Shown: piece after piece, positions 6,826-17,890 of the stretch
How positions within the stretch are numbered: position 1 is the stretch's first letter
How the letters are laid out: every line of letters starts with the position of its first letter
Program-made: the position numbers and the translations under genes
NCBI RefSeq assembly: GCF_026626745.1
Contig: NZ_JAPNJW010000002.1
Coordinates: 6,038,151 to 6,102,150 of the forward strand
Reading direction: 5' to 3'
Length of the DNA stretch: 64,000 bases
Source: Nannocystis sp. RBIL2
GTDB lineage: Bacteria; Myxococcota_A; Polyangia; Nannocystales; Nannocystaceae
Notes under the pieces: model-generated
Told to the model about the DNA's origin: nothing
Database searches by the model: none
Seen by the model: only the letters and a program-made list of their open reading frames with translations

Positions 6826-7733
6826 AGATCGCGATCTTGTCGCGCGACGCGTCGCTGTATTCGACCAGCCGGCTGCGCGAGGCGGCCGAACACCGCGGGC
6901 ACGAGGTGAAGGTCGTCGACTACCTGCGCTGCTACATGAACATCACGTCGAGCCGGCCGCACGTGGTCTACCACGGCGAGGACCTCACCGACGTCGACGC
7001 GATCATCCCGCGGATCGGGGCGTCCAACACGTTCTACGGGACGGCGGTGGTGCGCCAGTTCGAGATGATGGGGGTGTTCACGCCGAACCGCTCGCAGGCC
7101 ATCTCGCGCTCGCGCGACAAGCTGCGGTCGATGCAGATCCTGGCGGCGAAGGGGATCGGGCTGCCGGTCACGGGGTTCGGCCACTCGATCAAGGATATCG
7201 AGGGCCTGCTCGAGGTGATCGGCGGGCCGCCGGTGGTGGTGAAGATGCTCGAGGGCACGCAAGGCATCGGCGTGGTCCTGGCCGACACGCCCGCAGCAGC
7301 GCGCAGCGTGATCGAGGCGTTCCGCGGGCTCGACGTCAACATCCTGGTCCAGGAGTTCGTCAAGGAGGCCGAGGGCGCCGACATCCGCGCGTTCGTGGTC
7401 GGCAACCGCGTGGTGGCAGCGATGAAGCGCCAGGGGGCGCCGGGCGAGTTCCGCTCGAACCTCCATCGCGGAGGCAAGGCGACGAAGATCAAGCTGACGC
7501 CGAAGGAGCGATCGACGGCGGTGCGGGCGGCGGGCATCCTCGGGCTCAAGGTGGCCGGCGTGGATATCCTCCGCAGCCGCCGCGGGCCGGTGGTGCTCGA
7601 GGTGAACTCGTCTCCGGGGCTCGAGGGGATCGAGCGCACGACCGAGATCGACGTCGCGGACTCGATCATCGCTTACATCGAGCGGTCGGTAGCGGGGGCG
7701 GACAAGAAGAGCGAGACGCCTAGTCCTTACTGA
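6822..7733 (+). CDS. rimK: RimK-type ATP-grasp alpha-L-glutamate ligase
   Basis: At 303 aa this is close to E. coli RimK (about 300). The ATP-grasp enzyme adds glutamate residues to a carboxyl terminus, ribosomal protein S6 in E. coli. It begins VKIAILSRDASLYST, with R-S-Q-A-I-S-R-S-R-D-K before the ATP-grasp domain, G-T-Q-G-I-G-V-V as the ATP loop, E-G-A-D-I-R-A-F-V-V-G and the metal-binding V-L-E-V-N-S-S-P-G-L-E-G-I. GTG 6822 overlaps the protease stop by four bases and follows a GGAGG-like site. Whether S6 is the target here is inferred from homology. Confidence 0.9.
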   Translation: MKIAILSRDASLYSTSRLREAAEHRGHEVKVVDYLRCYMNITSSRPHVVYHGEDLTDVDAIIPRIGASNTFYGTAVVRQFEMMGVFTPNRSQAISRSRDKLRSMQILAAKGIGLPVTGFGHSIKDIEGLLEVIGGPPVVVKMLEGTQGIGVVLADTPAAARSVIEAFRGLDVNILVQEFVKEAEGADIRAFVVGNRVVAAMKRQGAPGEFRSNLHRGGKATKIKLTPKERSTAVRAAGILGLKVAGVDILRSRRGPVVLEVNSSPGLEGIERTTEIDVADSIIAYIERSVAGADKKSETPSPY

Positions 7734-7800
7734 GCTCGGCTTTGTAGAAGCCCGGCGAGCTGGGGGGAGTGCTTCGCGAATTGCCGACTGCGCCTCGCGG

Positions 7801-7902
7801 GGGGTCCGGGGAAGGTCCGGCCGCGAGTTAACCGGCCGGATGCGCGCTCGTGCCTCGCACCCATCCTGCCTCTAATTCGCGGCCGGCCCTTCCCCGGACC
7901 CC
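7801..7902. repeat. Long inverted repeat, 29-bp arms
   Basis: Left arm 7801-7829 and right arm 7874-7902 match at 27 of 29 positions, with a 44-nt loop. Each arm contains ggtccggggaagg or its complement. It may be a stable RNA hairpin ending the rimK transcript, or the remnant of a small non-autonomous element. No T-run follows. Confidence 0.8.
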
Positions 7903-8102
7903 TGGCACGGCTGCAGTCGTGAGAGGCGGACTCGCCGTCGTGGGCTTCGATTGGAGATGGCCTTTGGAGCAGGTCGGCGGCGCCGGTTCGACGGCCAGGG
8001 CTGGCCGTCGAACCGACGCTTTCTCGCGACAATAACGGCGTGTCATTGCCGCGCGGCGAGCTCGCGCGGTGGGTGGCTCGGGGGCGAGGAGTCGTCGGGC
8101 TG

Positions 8103-8341
8103 CAACGAGCTCGCGTCGGGGCGACAAGCGACTCCGGGGCGACGAGGCGTCGCGCCGGAATGAACTCGCCTCGGCGCGACGAACTCGCGTCGGGGCGACA
8201 AGCGACTCGGACGCGACGAGCCGTCGCACTGCGACGAGCTCGCATCGGTCCGACGGGCGACCGGAAGCGACGAGATGTCGCGCTGACGACGAGTTCGCGT
8301 AAGGGCGACGGGCGACTCGGGCTCGACGAGGTCTCGGCGCG
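8103..8341. repeat. Four 55-bp tandem repeat units
   Basis: Units start at 8103, 8177, 8232 and 8287. The last three have an exact 55-bp period, and a 19-bp partial unit lies between the first and second. Each unit starts like cgacgagctcgcgtcgg, continues ggcgacaagcgactc and ends near gcgacgag..gtcgcgctg. Copies are diverged, suggesting an old array. Confidence 0.75.
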
Positions 8342-8374
8342 TAGCGCAGGGCCTTGCTGCGACGCGATAGACGG

Positions 8375-8405
8375 ATGTCTCTCGGTACATGTCTCGCGGG
8401 ACATG
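8375..8405. repeat. Two overlapping palindrome copies at the rimK/atpE convergent junction
   Basis: 8375-8390 reads atgtctctcggtacat and 8388-8405 reads catgtctcgcgggacatg. They share the cat between them. Confidence 0.7.
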
Positions 8406-8434
8406 CTCTCAGAAGCAGATGCGACCAAAGCACG

Positions 8435-8466
8435 AAGCCCCGCGGACGGGGTCGTCCGAGGGGCTC
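8435..8466 (-). terminator. Hairpin downstream of atpE
   Basis: 8435-8447 (aagccccgcggac) pairs with 8454-8466 (gtccgaggggctc) in a GC-rich stem with one internal mismatch and a 6-nt loop. It lies 40 bp beyond the atpE stop and is a probable terminator of the minus-strand atp transcript. Confidence 0.6.
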
Positions 8467-8505
8467 GGGGAGCGCCGAAGAGCCGGGGCGCGGCTCGGGA
8501 CGGGC

Positions 8506-8841
8506 TCAGCCGATGGTCGGGGCGACGTAGCCGCCGAGGGTGAAGGCGATGATCAGCGCGAAGATGACCAGCGACTCGATGAAGGCGAGGCCGAGGAGCA
8601 TCGGGACGAGGACCTTGCCGGCGCTGTTCGGGTTGCGGCAGATACCCTCGAGGGCGGCCGCGACGGCGCGACCCTGGCCCAGGCCGCCGCCGAGGGCGGC
8701 GAGGCCGATGGCGATCGCCATGGCGAAGCCGTAGATCGAGCGCTCGGAGCCGGAGGTCTCGGCGGCGCCGGGAGCGGCGAGGACGATCGCGGGGACGAGG
8801 AAGGTGAACAGGAAGGAGGCGATCTTGGTGATGTTGCGCAT
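8506..8841 (-). CDS. atpE: ATP synthase F0 subunit c
   Basis: This 111-aa ring subunit carries ions through the F0 motor. It has an extra N-terminal hydrophobic segment ending near A-A-P-G-A-A, probably a cleaved leader, then two transmembrane helices. Helix 1 contains G-G-G-L-G-Q-G-R-A and the loop is R-N-P. Helix 2 has the ion-binding Glu in A-F-I-E-S-L. The Gln in helix 1 plus Glu-Ser in helix 2 partly matches the sodium-binding signature, but the Thr after Ser is Leu, so proton use cannot be excluded. It lies 41 bp after atpB. Confidence 0.95.
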   Translation of the reverse strand: MRNITKIASFLFTFLVPAIVLAAPGAAETSGSERSIYGFAMAIAIGLAALGGGLGQGRAVAAALEGICRNPNSAGKVLVPMLLGLAFIESLVIFALIIAFTLGGYVAPTIG

Positions 8842-8882
8842 GGGACAGCTCCGAAACGGCCAGGGCCGCGAGGACAGGGGGC

Positions 8883-9671
8883 TCAGTGCTCTTCGGCGTG
8901 CTCGACGGCGAGGCCGATGAAGATGATGGTCAGCAGGGTGAAGACGAGGGTCTGGACGATCGCCACGACCGTACCCAGCAGGAGGAACGGCAGCGGCACC
9001 AGCAGCGGCACCATCAGGGCGACCACGCCGACGACCTTGTGGTCGGCGACGATGTTGCCGGTGAGGCGCAAGGACAGCGAGACCGGGCGGGCCAGGTGGC
9101 TGACGATCTCGATCGGCAGGAACAGGAAGAACAGCCAGGGGAAGCCGCCGATCTTCGGCCCGAGGAAGTGCGCGAGGTAGCCGAAGCCGTTCCTCACCAC
9201 GCCGGCGACGTTGTAGACGATGAAGACGATCAGCGCGAAGACGAGGTTGGTCTTCAGCGTGTCGGTCGGCGGCAACATGCCGGGGATCAGACCCTGGATG
9301 TTGCAGACGAAGATGAACAGCGCCAGCGAGCCGGTCAGGGGGAGGAACCGCTTGGCGTCCTCCTCGCCCATGACGTCGGCCGAGAGGTTGTAGACGGCGC
9401 CGACGAAGCCGTCGACCATCGCCGCCAGGCCGAAGTTGCGCGGCGGGATCACCCCGCGCGAGCTGTCCTGCAGGCTGGCGCGGTAGCGCAGCGCGGCGAT
9501 GATCAGGAACACGAAGGCGAGGAGGGCCCCCGCGACGTGTACCAGCGTGAAGTGCGTGGCACCGAAGATCAGGAACGCCTTGTCACGGGCCAGATGCTCG
9601 GCGGCGCTGGACTCCAAGTGCGCCCAGAACTCGGGCATCAGGAGCGTGTACCAACTGTCGTGATCACCCAT
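8883..9671 (-). CDS. atpB: ATP synthase F0 subunit a
   Basis: This 262-aa stator membrane subunit forms the ion half-channels. Several hydrophobic helices are visible. The essential Arg lies in R-P-V-S-L-S-L-R-L-T-G-N; the Thr replaces the Phe common in that motif. A short His-containing tail (E-H-A-E-E-H) ends the protein. It follows atpI by 2 bp and precedes atpE, giving the order atpZ-atpI-atpB-atpE. The F1 genes are not in the window, so the complex is split between at least two loci. Confidence 0.93.
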   Translation of the reverse strand: MGDHDSWYTLLMPEFWAHLESSAAEHLARDKAFLIFGATHFTLVHVAGALLAFVFLIIAALRYRASLQDSSRGVIPPRNFGLAAMVDGFVGAVYNLSADVMGEEDAKRFLPLTGSLALFIFVCNIQGLIPGMLPPTDTLKTNLVFALIVFIVYNVAGVVRNGFGYLAHFLGPKIGGFPWLFFLFLPIEIVSHLARPVSLSLRLTGNIVADHKVVGVVALMVPLLVPLPFLLLGTVVAIVQTLVFTLLTIIFIGLAVEHAEEH

Positions 9672-9673
9672 GT

Positions 9674-10090
9674 TCAGGCGTCCGGTTCGGGATCGTCGCG
9701 GGAGAGGTCGGCGCGGCTCTGAAGGGCCGCCAGGCAGAAGGCGGCCAGGGCCACCAGGACCCCTGCTGCGAGCCCCTCAGGTCGGCCGGGCATGTACCAA
9801 AGGACGGCGACGGTCGCAAGAGCAGCGACCGGCCAGCGCACCAGCGCAAGACCGACTCCGCCGGCCCCGCCGGCCCCCCGCTGCGGGTCGGCCTGGACCT
9901 CGGCCACCAGACGCACCACGGCCCGCGCGAGCGAGCCGAGGTTGACGAAGCCGATCAGAGCCCCCGCGACCACGCTCCACGCCTGCTCCGCGCCCGCCAG
10001 CGCGGCCGCCGAACCGGCCGCGATCACGGTGAGCGTGAGCGTCCACAAATACACGCGGCGCCGCACGAGATCCCAGGTGCCTGCGCGCAC
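9674..10090 (-). CDS. atpI: ATP synthase subunit I-like membrane protein
   Basis: This 138-aa protein has four hydrophobic segments, in the position and size of AtpI, which helps assemble the c-ring. Similarity is by layout (G-A-L-I-G-F-V-N-L and helix spacing) more than by a sharp motif. The start is a GTG at 10088-10090, 2 bp after the upstream atpZ stop. Its own stop is 2 bp before atpB. Confidence 0.75.
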   Translation of the reverse strand: MRAGTWDLVRRRVYLWTLTLTVIAAGSAAALAGAEQAWSVVAGALIGFVNLGSLARAVVRLVAEVQADPQRGAGGAGGVGLALVRWPVAALATVAVLWYMPGRPEGLAAGVLVALAAFCLAALQSRADLSRDDPEPDA

Positions 10091-10092
10091 GA

Positions 10093-10401
10093 CTACCGGA
10101 CCTCGGGATCGTCAGTCGACTCGTGACTTTGCCCCGCGGCCCGCTCCTCGGCCTCGATGCGGGCGCTGAACTTGCGGGCCGTGCGGACGATCGCCACGGC
10201 GGCGGCGCCGATGCCGACGCCCAGGCCGATGTACGTGGTCCACGGGGCCCAGTGCGTGACGTGGCGCTCGAGCCACATGCCGCCGAACGCCCCGATGGCG
10301 ATCGCCACGGCCATCTCGATGCCGACCGAGCCGGCCTCGGCGAGCACGAACCACCGCCCCTGCTGCTTGAGGAGCGGCTCTCTCTTGCGACGCTCGGTCA
10401 T
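10093..10401 (-). CDS. atpZ: AtpZ/AtpI family protein
   Basis: A 102-aa protein with two transmembrane helices and a charged N-terminus. It has the AtpZ layout: a G-x-E-M-A-V-A-I-A-I-G helix, then G-x-W-L-E-R-H and a second Gly-rich helix. In other bacteria AtpZ/AtpI assist F0 assembly or ion uptake. It lies 15 bp downstream of hemL and is the first gene of the F0 group. Confidence 0.8.
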   Translation of the reverse strand: MTERRKREPLLKQQGRWFVLAEAGSVGIEMAVAIAIGAFGGMWLERHVTHWAPWTTYIGLGVGIGAAAVAIVRTARKFSARIEAEERAAGQSHESTDDPEVR

Positions 10402-10416
10402 GGCGAATCCCCTCCG

Positions 10417-11766
10417 CTAGCCGTAGCGACGGGCGACCGCGGCGAAGGCGGCCTCGGCGGCCGAGAGGGTGTGGTCGAGGGCCGCGGCGTCGTGGGCGAG
10501 CGAGACAAAGCTGGCCTCGAATTGCGACGGCGCCAGGTAGACGCCGCAGGTCAGCATCTCGCGGTGGAATTCGGCGAACGCGCCGAGGTCGCTGGCCTTG
10601 GCGTCGTCGTAGTCGTGGACCTCCCCCTCGCGGAAGAAGCCGGTGAACATGGCCCCGACGCGGTTCATCACCACCGGGACGCCGGCCTTGGCGGCCCGCG
10701 CCGACAGGCCGGCGGCCAGGGCGGCGGAGGTCGCCTCGAGGGCGGCGTACGGGTCGTCGCGGGCGAGGATCTGCAGGGTCGCGAGGCCGGCGGCGACCGC
10801 GACCGGGTTCCCGCTGAGGGTGCCGGCCTGGTAGACCGGGCCCAGCGGGGCGACGTGCTGCATGATGTCGCGCCGGCCGCCGTAGGCGCCGACCGGCATC
10901 CCGCCGCCGACGATCTTGCCGAGGCAGACGAGGTCGGGGGTGACGCCGTAGCGCTGGCCGGCGCCGCCGAGGGCGACGCGGAAGCCGGTCATGACCTCGT
11001 CGAACACCAGGACCACGCCCTCGCGGGTGCACAGGTCGCGCAGCGCCTGCAGGTAGCCCGGGCGCGGGGGCACGCAGCCCATGTTGCCGGGGACCGGCTC
11101 GACGATGATGGCGGCGACGTGGCCGCGGTGCTGCTCGAGCACCTGCTCGACCGCGTCGACGCTGTTGAAGGGGACGGTGAGGGTGTCGGCGACGGTGGCC
11201 GCGGGCACGCCCTCCGAGCCGGGGATGCCGAGGGTCGCGGCCCCCGAGCCGGCGGCGACCAGCAGGAAGTCGGCGTGGCCGTGGTAGCCGCCGTCGATCT
11301 TGACGATCTTGCTGCGGCCGGTGAACCCGCGGGCCAGGCGCAGCGCGCTCATGGTCGCCTCGGTGCCCGAGGAGACCAGGCGGACCATGCCGCCCTGCAG
11401 CGCCGGGACCAGCCGGCACAGCAGCTCGGCGAACTCGACCTCGCCGGCCGTACATGCCCCGAAGGACAGACCGTCACGGGCGGCGCGGCAGACCGCGTCG
11501 ACCACCTCGGGGTGGGCGTGGCCGAGGATCGCCGGGCCCCAGGTGCCGACGTAGTCGACCAGGGTGACGCCGTCCTCCGTCAGCAGGTAGGGCCCGCGGG
11601 CGGCGCGGATGAACGGCGGGTCGCCGCCCACGGCCTTGAACGCGCGCACCGGGCTGTTGACGCCGCCGGGGATGACGAACTGGGCGGCGTTGAAGAGCGC
11701 GCGGCTGTTGGCGCCGGCCCGGCCGTCGCCGGGGATCTGGGTCCAGAACTCGGGCGTGGTGCTCAT
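10417..11766 (-). CDS. hemL: Glutamate-1-semialdehyde 2,1-aminomutase
   Basis: This 449-aa PLP enzyme makes 5-aminolevulinate for tetrapyrroles by the C5 route. The PLP lysine is in L-G-K-I-V-G-G-G-M-P-V-G-A-Y-G-G. R-A-F-K-A-V-G-G-D-P-P at the N-terminus, D-G-G-Y-H-G-H-A-D and F-D-E-V-M-T-G-F-R are all present. Near residue 105 L-S-F-G-A-C-T-A-G-E is encoded over a palindrome copy, where I recall S-F-G-A-P-T as usual in the family. It may share a transcript with the downstream F0 genes (15-bp gap). Confidence 0.95.
   Translation of the reverse strand: MSTTPEFWTQIPGDGRAGANSRALFNAAQFVIPGGVNSPVRAFKAVGGDPPFIRAARGPYLLTEDGVTLVDYVGTWGPAILGHAHPEVVDAVCRAARDGLSFGACTAGEVEFAELLCRLVPALQGGMVRLVSSGTEATMSALRLARGFTGRSKIVKIDGGYHGHADFLLVAAGSGAATLGIPGSEGVPAATVADTLTVPFNSVDAVEQVLEQHRGHVAAIIVEPVPGNMGCVPPRPGYLQALRDLCTREGVVLVFDEVMTGFRVALGGAGQRYGVTPDLVCLGKIVGGGMPVGAYGGRRDIMQHVAPLGPVYQAGTLSGNPVAVAAGLATLQILARDDPYAALEATSAALAAGLSARAAKAGVPVVMNRVGAMFTGFFREGEVHDYDDAKASDLGAFAEFHREMLTCGVYLAPSQFEASFVSLAHDAAALDHTLSAAEAAFAAVARRYG
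11453..11469. repeat. Palindrome copy inside hemL
   Basis: catgccccgaaggacag differs from TGTCC-N4-GGACA by one base. It encodes part of L-S-F-G-A-C-T in a conserved region. Confidence 0.65.
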
Positions 11767-11768
11767 CG

Positions 11769-11812
11769 CTGTCCTTCAGGCCAGGTGCCTCGGAACATGT
11801 CCGCAGGGGCAG
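11769..11812. repeat. Two palindrome copies between gyrA and hemL
   Basis: 11769-11785 (ctgtccttcaggccagg) and 11795-11812 (acatgtccgcaggggcag) fill nearly all of the 47-bp gap between the gyrA stop and the hemL start, on same-strand genes. Confidence 0.65.
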
Positions 11813-11813
11813 T

Positions 11814-14426
<2,613 letters not shown>

Positions 14427-14809
14427 ACGCCGTGAGGGGCGGGAGGATAGCGCGGGCCGTCCGACGCGGCTACGCGCTTTTGCCGGCCGCTGCAGGCCCC
14501 GGCGGCGCCCCCCGCGCCCCGGCGGTGCCCGGCCCTCCAGCGCCTTCGCAGGGGCCCGCAGCGGCGGTCTGTGAGGCCGTCGCCGCAGATGCGCCGCCTC
14601 ACGAAGCGCGCCAGCGCCTGCGGGCGGGAAATTCACGCGTAGTCACGGAGTTTTGCCGCGCGCGCGCCGGGTCAGCGGCCCGGCGGTGGGGGATCGCCGG
14701 GCGGGAATGGGCGACCGGGGCCCCGCGGTTGTTCACGCGGCCGGGCGGCCCGTTGCGGCTTGTAAGGCCCCGCGGCCTGCCCCAGCATCGAAAATGAGGA
14801 GGTACCGGA
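14427..14809. other. Divergent gap upstream of gyrA
   Basis: 383 bp, very GC-rich, with Pro/Ala/Arg-rich shadow frames and no convincing gene. It must contain the gyrA promoter and that of the host-attachment-like gene. I see no clear operator. Confidence 0.5.
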
Positions 14810-15240
14810 ATGGAATCGACCTGGTTCGTCGTCGCGGATCGCAGTCAGGCCCTGGTCTTCGAGGTCAACGGCTCACGCATGAAGCCCACGCTGACCCCGA
14901 TCGAGACGCTGGAGAGTCCGGAACGCCCGCGGTACGAGCGGCGCGGCGGTCAGAGCAGCGCGTCGGGCCGGCGCGACCTTGTCAGCGAGACCCGCGGCGC
15001 GGCTGAGGAGCAAGACTCGAAGTTCGTGCGCCAGATCGTCGAGCGGCTGACTCAGGCCCAGCACCAGCGCCAGTTCGGCCGCCTGGTCATCGCCGCCCCG
15101 GCCGACTCGTCGGCCGCCTGCGCGAGGTCGCCAGAGGCCCCCTGCAGAAGTCCGTGGTCCGCGAGATCATCGGCGACTACACCAACGACTCGGTCCAGGC
15201 GCTGCAAGAGCGGGCGCGCCGGCACGAGTGGCTGCACTGA
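14810..15240 (+). pseudogene. Host-attachment-family protein, single-base frameshift
   Basis: The first about 98 residues (MESTWFVVADRSQA...) match the host-attachment (baeRF-like) family start. A strong GAGGAGGT Shine-Dalgarno lies at 14796-14803. Around 15104-15106 (ccgactcgt) the frame breaks. The rest of the family protein continues in another frame: L-V-G-R-L-R-E-V-A, then V-V-R-E-I-I-G-D-Y-T-N-D, ending H-E-W-L-H at TGA 15238-15240. One extra base (gac ctc) would restore a protein of about 143 aa, the usual length. It is a recent pseudogene or a sequencing error. Confidence 0.75.
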
Positions 15241-15262
15241 GACAGTCTTTTCGGACATGATG

Positions 15263-15294
15263 AAAGGGACAGGTCCTCGGGGACCTGTCCCTTT
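15263..15294. terminator. Bidirectional terminator built from the palindrome
   Basis: A 14-bp perfect stem: aaagggacaggtcc (15263-15276) pairs with ggacctgtcccttt (15281-15294) around tcgg, followed by further T. An A-run on one side and a T-run on the other make it work in both directions. It sits between the convergent host-attachment gene and the aldo/keto reductase. A degenerate palindrome lies just before it (15243-15259). Confidence 0.88.
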
Positions 15295-15312
15295 TTCGCG
15301 CGCGGGGCCCGA

Positions 15313-16338
<1,026 letters not shown>

Positions 16339-16404
16339 GGGTCCTCCCCCCGCGCGGTCGCGGGCGGGTGGACTCTACGAGCGGCCAGGGCCGGTCTGAC
16401 GCGC

Positions 16405-16434
16405 GGCGCCGACCGAAGGTGATCGGTCGGCGCC
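16405..16434. promoter_or_regulatory. Perfect 12-bp inverted repeat upstream of the aldo/keto reductase
   Basis: ggcgccgaccga (16405-16416) pairs with tcggtcggcgcc (16423-16434) around aggtga. It lies 67 bp upstream of the aldo/keto reductase start and could be an operator or a leader hairpin. Confidence 0.5.
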
Positions 16435-16627
16435 ATGCGACGAGGCGACGAGGCAGCAGCCTCTACAGTGGAGGTGACAGCCCGGAGCGGACGGGAGTCC
16501 GCGCGTTCGGGCTGGGCGTTTGTGGTCCGGCGCGCGGCCCCGAACGCAGGGACCGCACCCGGAGACGGGGTGGATGGCGAGGTCTGGCGCCTACAGGTGA
16601 AGGCGGCCAGGGCGGGAGAACAGCGGT

Positions 16628-16807
16628 CTAGGCGCTGTCACGACGGGCGCCGAGCTTGCCCGGCGCGGCAGGAGCCGGGGCTTCTGCGCTGTCGTTGGCG
16701 GGCCAGGTGTGGGCAAGCCCCAGAGCCAGGCGGGCACCAACCTGCGGAAAGGCGTACTGCACCTTGAGGCACAGGTAAACCCAGGGAACTTCGGTCTTCG
16801 CGGACAT
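16628..16807 (-). CDS. Doubtful 59-aa small protein
   Basis: The frame starts ATG at 16805-16807 with GGAG six bases before it and reads MSAKTEVPWVYLCLK..., ending G-A-R-R-D-S-A. Third-position GC is about 75% by eye, lower than neighbouring genes. There is no recognisable family, signal or helix pattern. It could be a small real gene or chance. Confidence 0.25.
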   Translation of the reverse strand: MSAKTEVPWVYLCLKVQYAFPQVGARLALGLAHTWPANDSAEAPAPAAPGKLGARRDSA

Positions 16808-17068
16808 GGCGGCTCCAGGGGGGGCAGGTCTGTAACAGCAAGAAGCTTGCCAAGCACGCGGAGCGCCAATTTGCCGAGAACGGGCCGTCAGGACACCCTC
16901 CGCGCCGACATAGCGGTGTTCATCCCACGTCGTAAGCACAGGGCTGAAAGGCCACGTGACAGCGGTCAGCCTGGGGGGGCGCGTCCACGCCCCTCAGGGG
17001 CCTGACGAACGCGGTTCGAGCGCTGTCCCGATCGCGGACCCCGGGCCTTCAGCGAGGGCTGTCAGCGA

Positions 17069-17086
17069 CCTGATCTTTGGGACAGG
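17069..17086. repeat. Palindrome copy downstream of the EI24 gene
   Basis: cctgatctttgggacagg keeps a good right arm and a changed left arm. It lies about 50 bp past the EI24 stop, in terminator position. Confidence 0.5.
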
Positions 17087-17134
17087 TCTCGGACGGTCGC
17101 CCGGACATGCGTCCGATCGTCCCCGCGGACACGA

Positions 17135-17890
17135 TCAGCGCGCTGATTCCGCCTCGAGCTCGTCGGCGACGACCGCGGCGACCGCCGCCTGCGCTAGACC
17201 AAAAAGCAGAGGGCCCACGAACGGGAGCGCCATGACCGCGACCCATGGCAGACCAAAACCCACAAGGGTCCCGCGGTGCGCCCGCACGAGGGTCTTCTGA
17301 TGCGAGTAGTCGCGGCCGGTCCGCTCGAAGTACGGGTCCAGCAGCTCCCAGGTGAAGGTCCGGGCGGCGTACCACAGCTGCAGCGGCGGCCCGAGCAGCG
17401 GCCCGACGAAGGGCACGAGGGTGAGGCCGAACAGGACCACGGTGACGCCGAGGAAGTAGAGGGCGCGACGGAGGCTGCCGAGCGTCGAGGCCACGAACCC
17501 GAGCTCCGCCGACCGCTCGAGCCGGGCCGCCAGCGCCGGGCTGGTCGCCCGCATGCCCGCCATGAACACGCCGTCGGCCAGGAACGGGAGGCCGATGCTG
17601 ACGACGAAGTACGACAGCATCGGCGCGGCGACCAGCGCCAGCAGTCCGCCGCCGATCCGCAGCGCCCATCTCCCGAGCCATGTCGTCCAGGACATGTCCC
17701 CATCGACAGGTACCATCCACCACAGGAGGCCGCCGAGCGCCACCGTCAACGCGACCGCGAGGACGACGAGGACGACCGCGAGGCGGGCGTAGGCGCGGCG
17801 GACCTCGGCGCTGGCGAGCGCGAGCTGGAGGCCGCGGACGGCCAGCTGGAGGCCGCGCGGGAGGCCGTGGGAGACGGCAGCAGAAGACAT
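17135..17890 (-). CDS. EI24-domain (CysZ/YhhN-like) membrane protein
   Basis: A 251-aa integral membrane protein of the EI24 family. It has an N-terminal R-G-L-Q-L-A segment, about five transmembrane helices, P-F-V-G-P-L-L-G-P-P-L-Q and the late Y-S-H-Q-K-T-L-V-R-A-H-R-G-T-L-V-G-F-G-L, typical of the family. CysZ members transport sulfate, but no sulfur genes are nearby, so the role is unassigned. A pair of palindromes encodes V-D-G-D-M-S-W-T-T-W in the loop after helix 1. Confidence 0.75.
   Translation of the reverse strand: MSSAAVSHGLPRGLQLAVRGLQLALASAEVRRAYARLAVVLVVLAVALTVALGGLLWWMVPVDGDMSWTTWLGRWALRIGGGLLALVAAPMLSYFVVSIGLPFLADGVFMAGMRATSPALAARLERSAELGFVASTLGSLRRALYFLGVTVVLFGLTLVPFVGPLLGPPLQLWYAARTFTWELLDPYFERTGRDYSHQKTLVRAHRGTLVGFGLPWVAVMALPFVGPLLFGLAQAAVAAVVADELEAESAR
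17679..17710. repeat. Two palindrome copies inside the EI24 gene
   Basis: 17679-17696 reads catgtcgtccaggacatg and 17693-17710 reads catgtccccatcgacagg. They overlap by catg and encode a periplasmic or cytoplasmic loop. Confidence 0.65.

Larger units (their letters stand above)
7734..8430. other. Non-coding block after rimK
   Basis: About 700 bp between the convergent rimK and atpE genes. It holds a large inverted repeat (7801-7902), four 55-bp tandem units (8103-8341) and two palindromes (8375-8405). Open frames here give Arg/Ser/Pro-rich translations with no coding signature. Because 55 is not a multiple of three, the repeat changes frame between units, so coding is unlikely. Confidence 0.7.
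16339..17134. other. 800-bp region with little recognisable coding content
   Basis: It lies between the aldo/keto reductase start and the EI24 gene stop. It contains a perfect 12-bp-stem hairpin (16405-16434), a doubtful 59-aa reading frame (16628-16807) and a palindrome (17069-17086). Other frames have no domain, signal peptide or consistent codon bias. Confidence 0.5.

Noticed and set aside
8103..8341. CRISPR array
   Set aside because: The units are 55 bp with no distinct spacers, diverged copies and no cas genes nearby.
7828..8433. Arg/Ser/Leu-rich protein encoded across the 55-bp array
   Set aside because: The repeat period rotates the reading frame, and no start signal or family is present.
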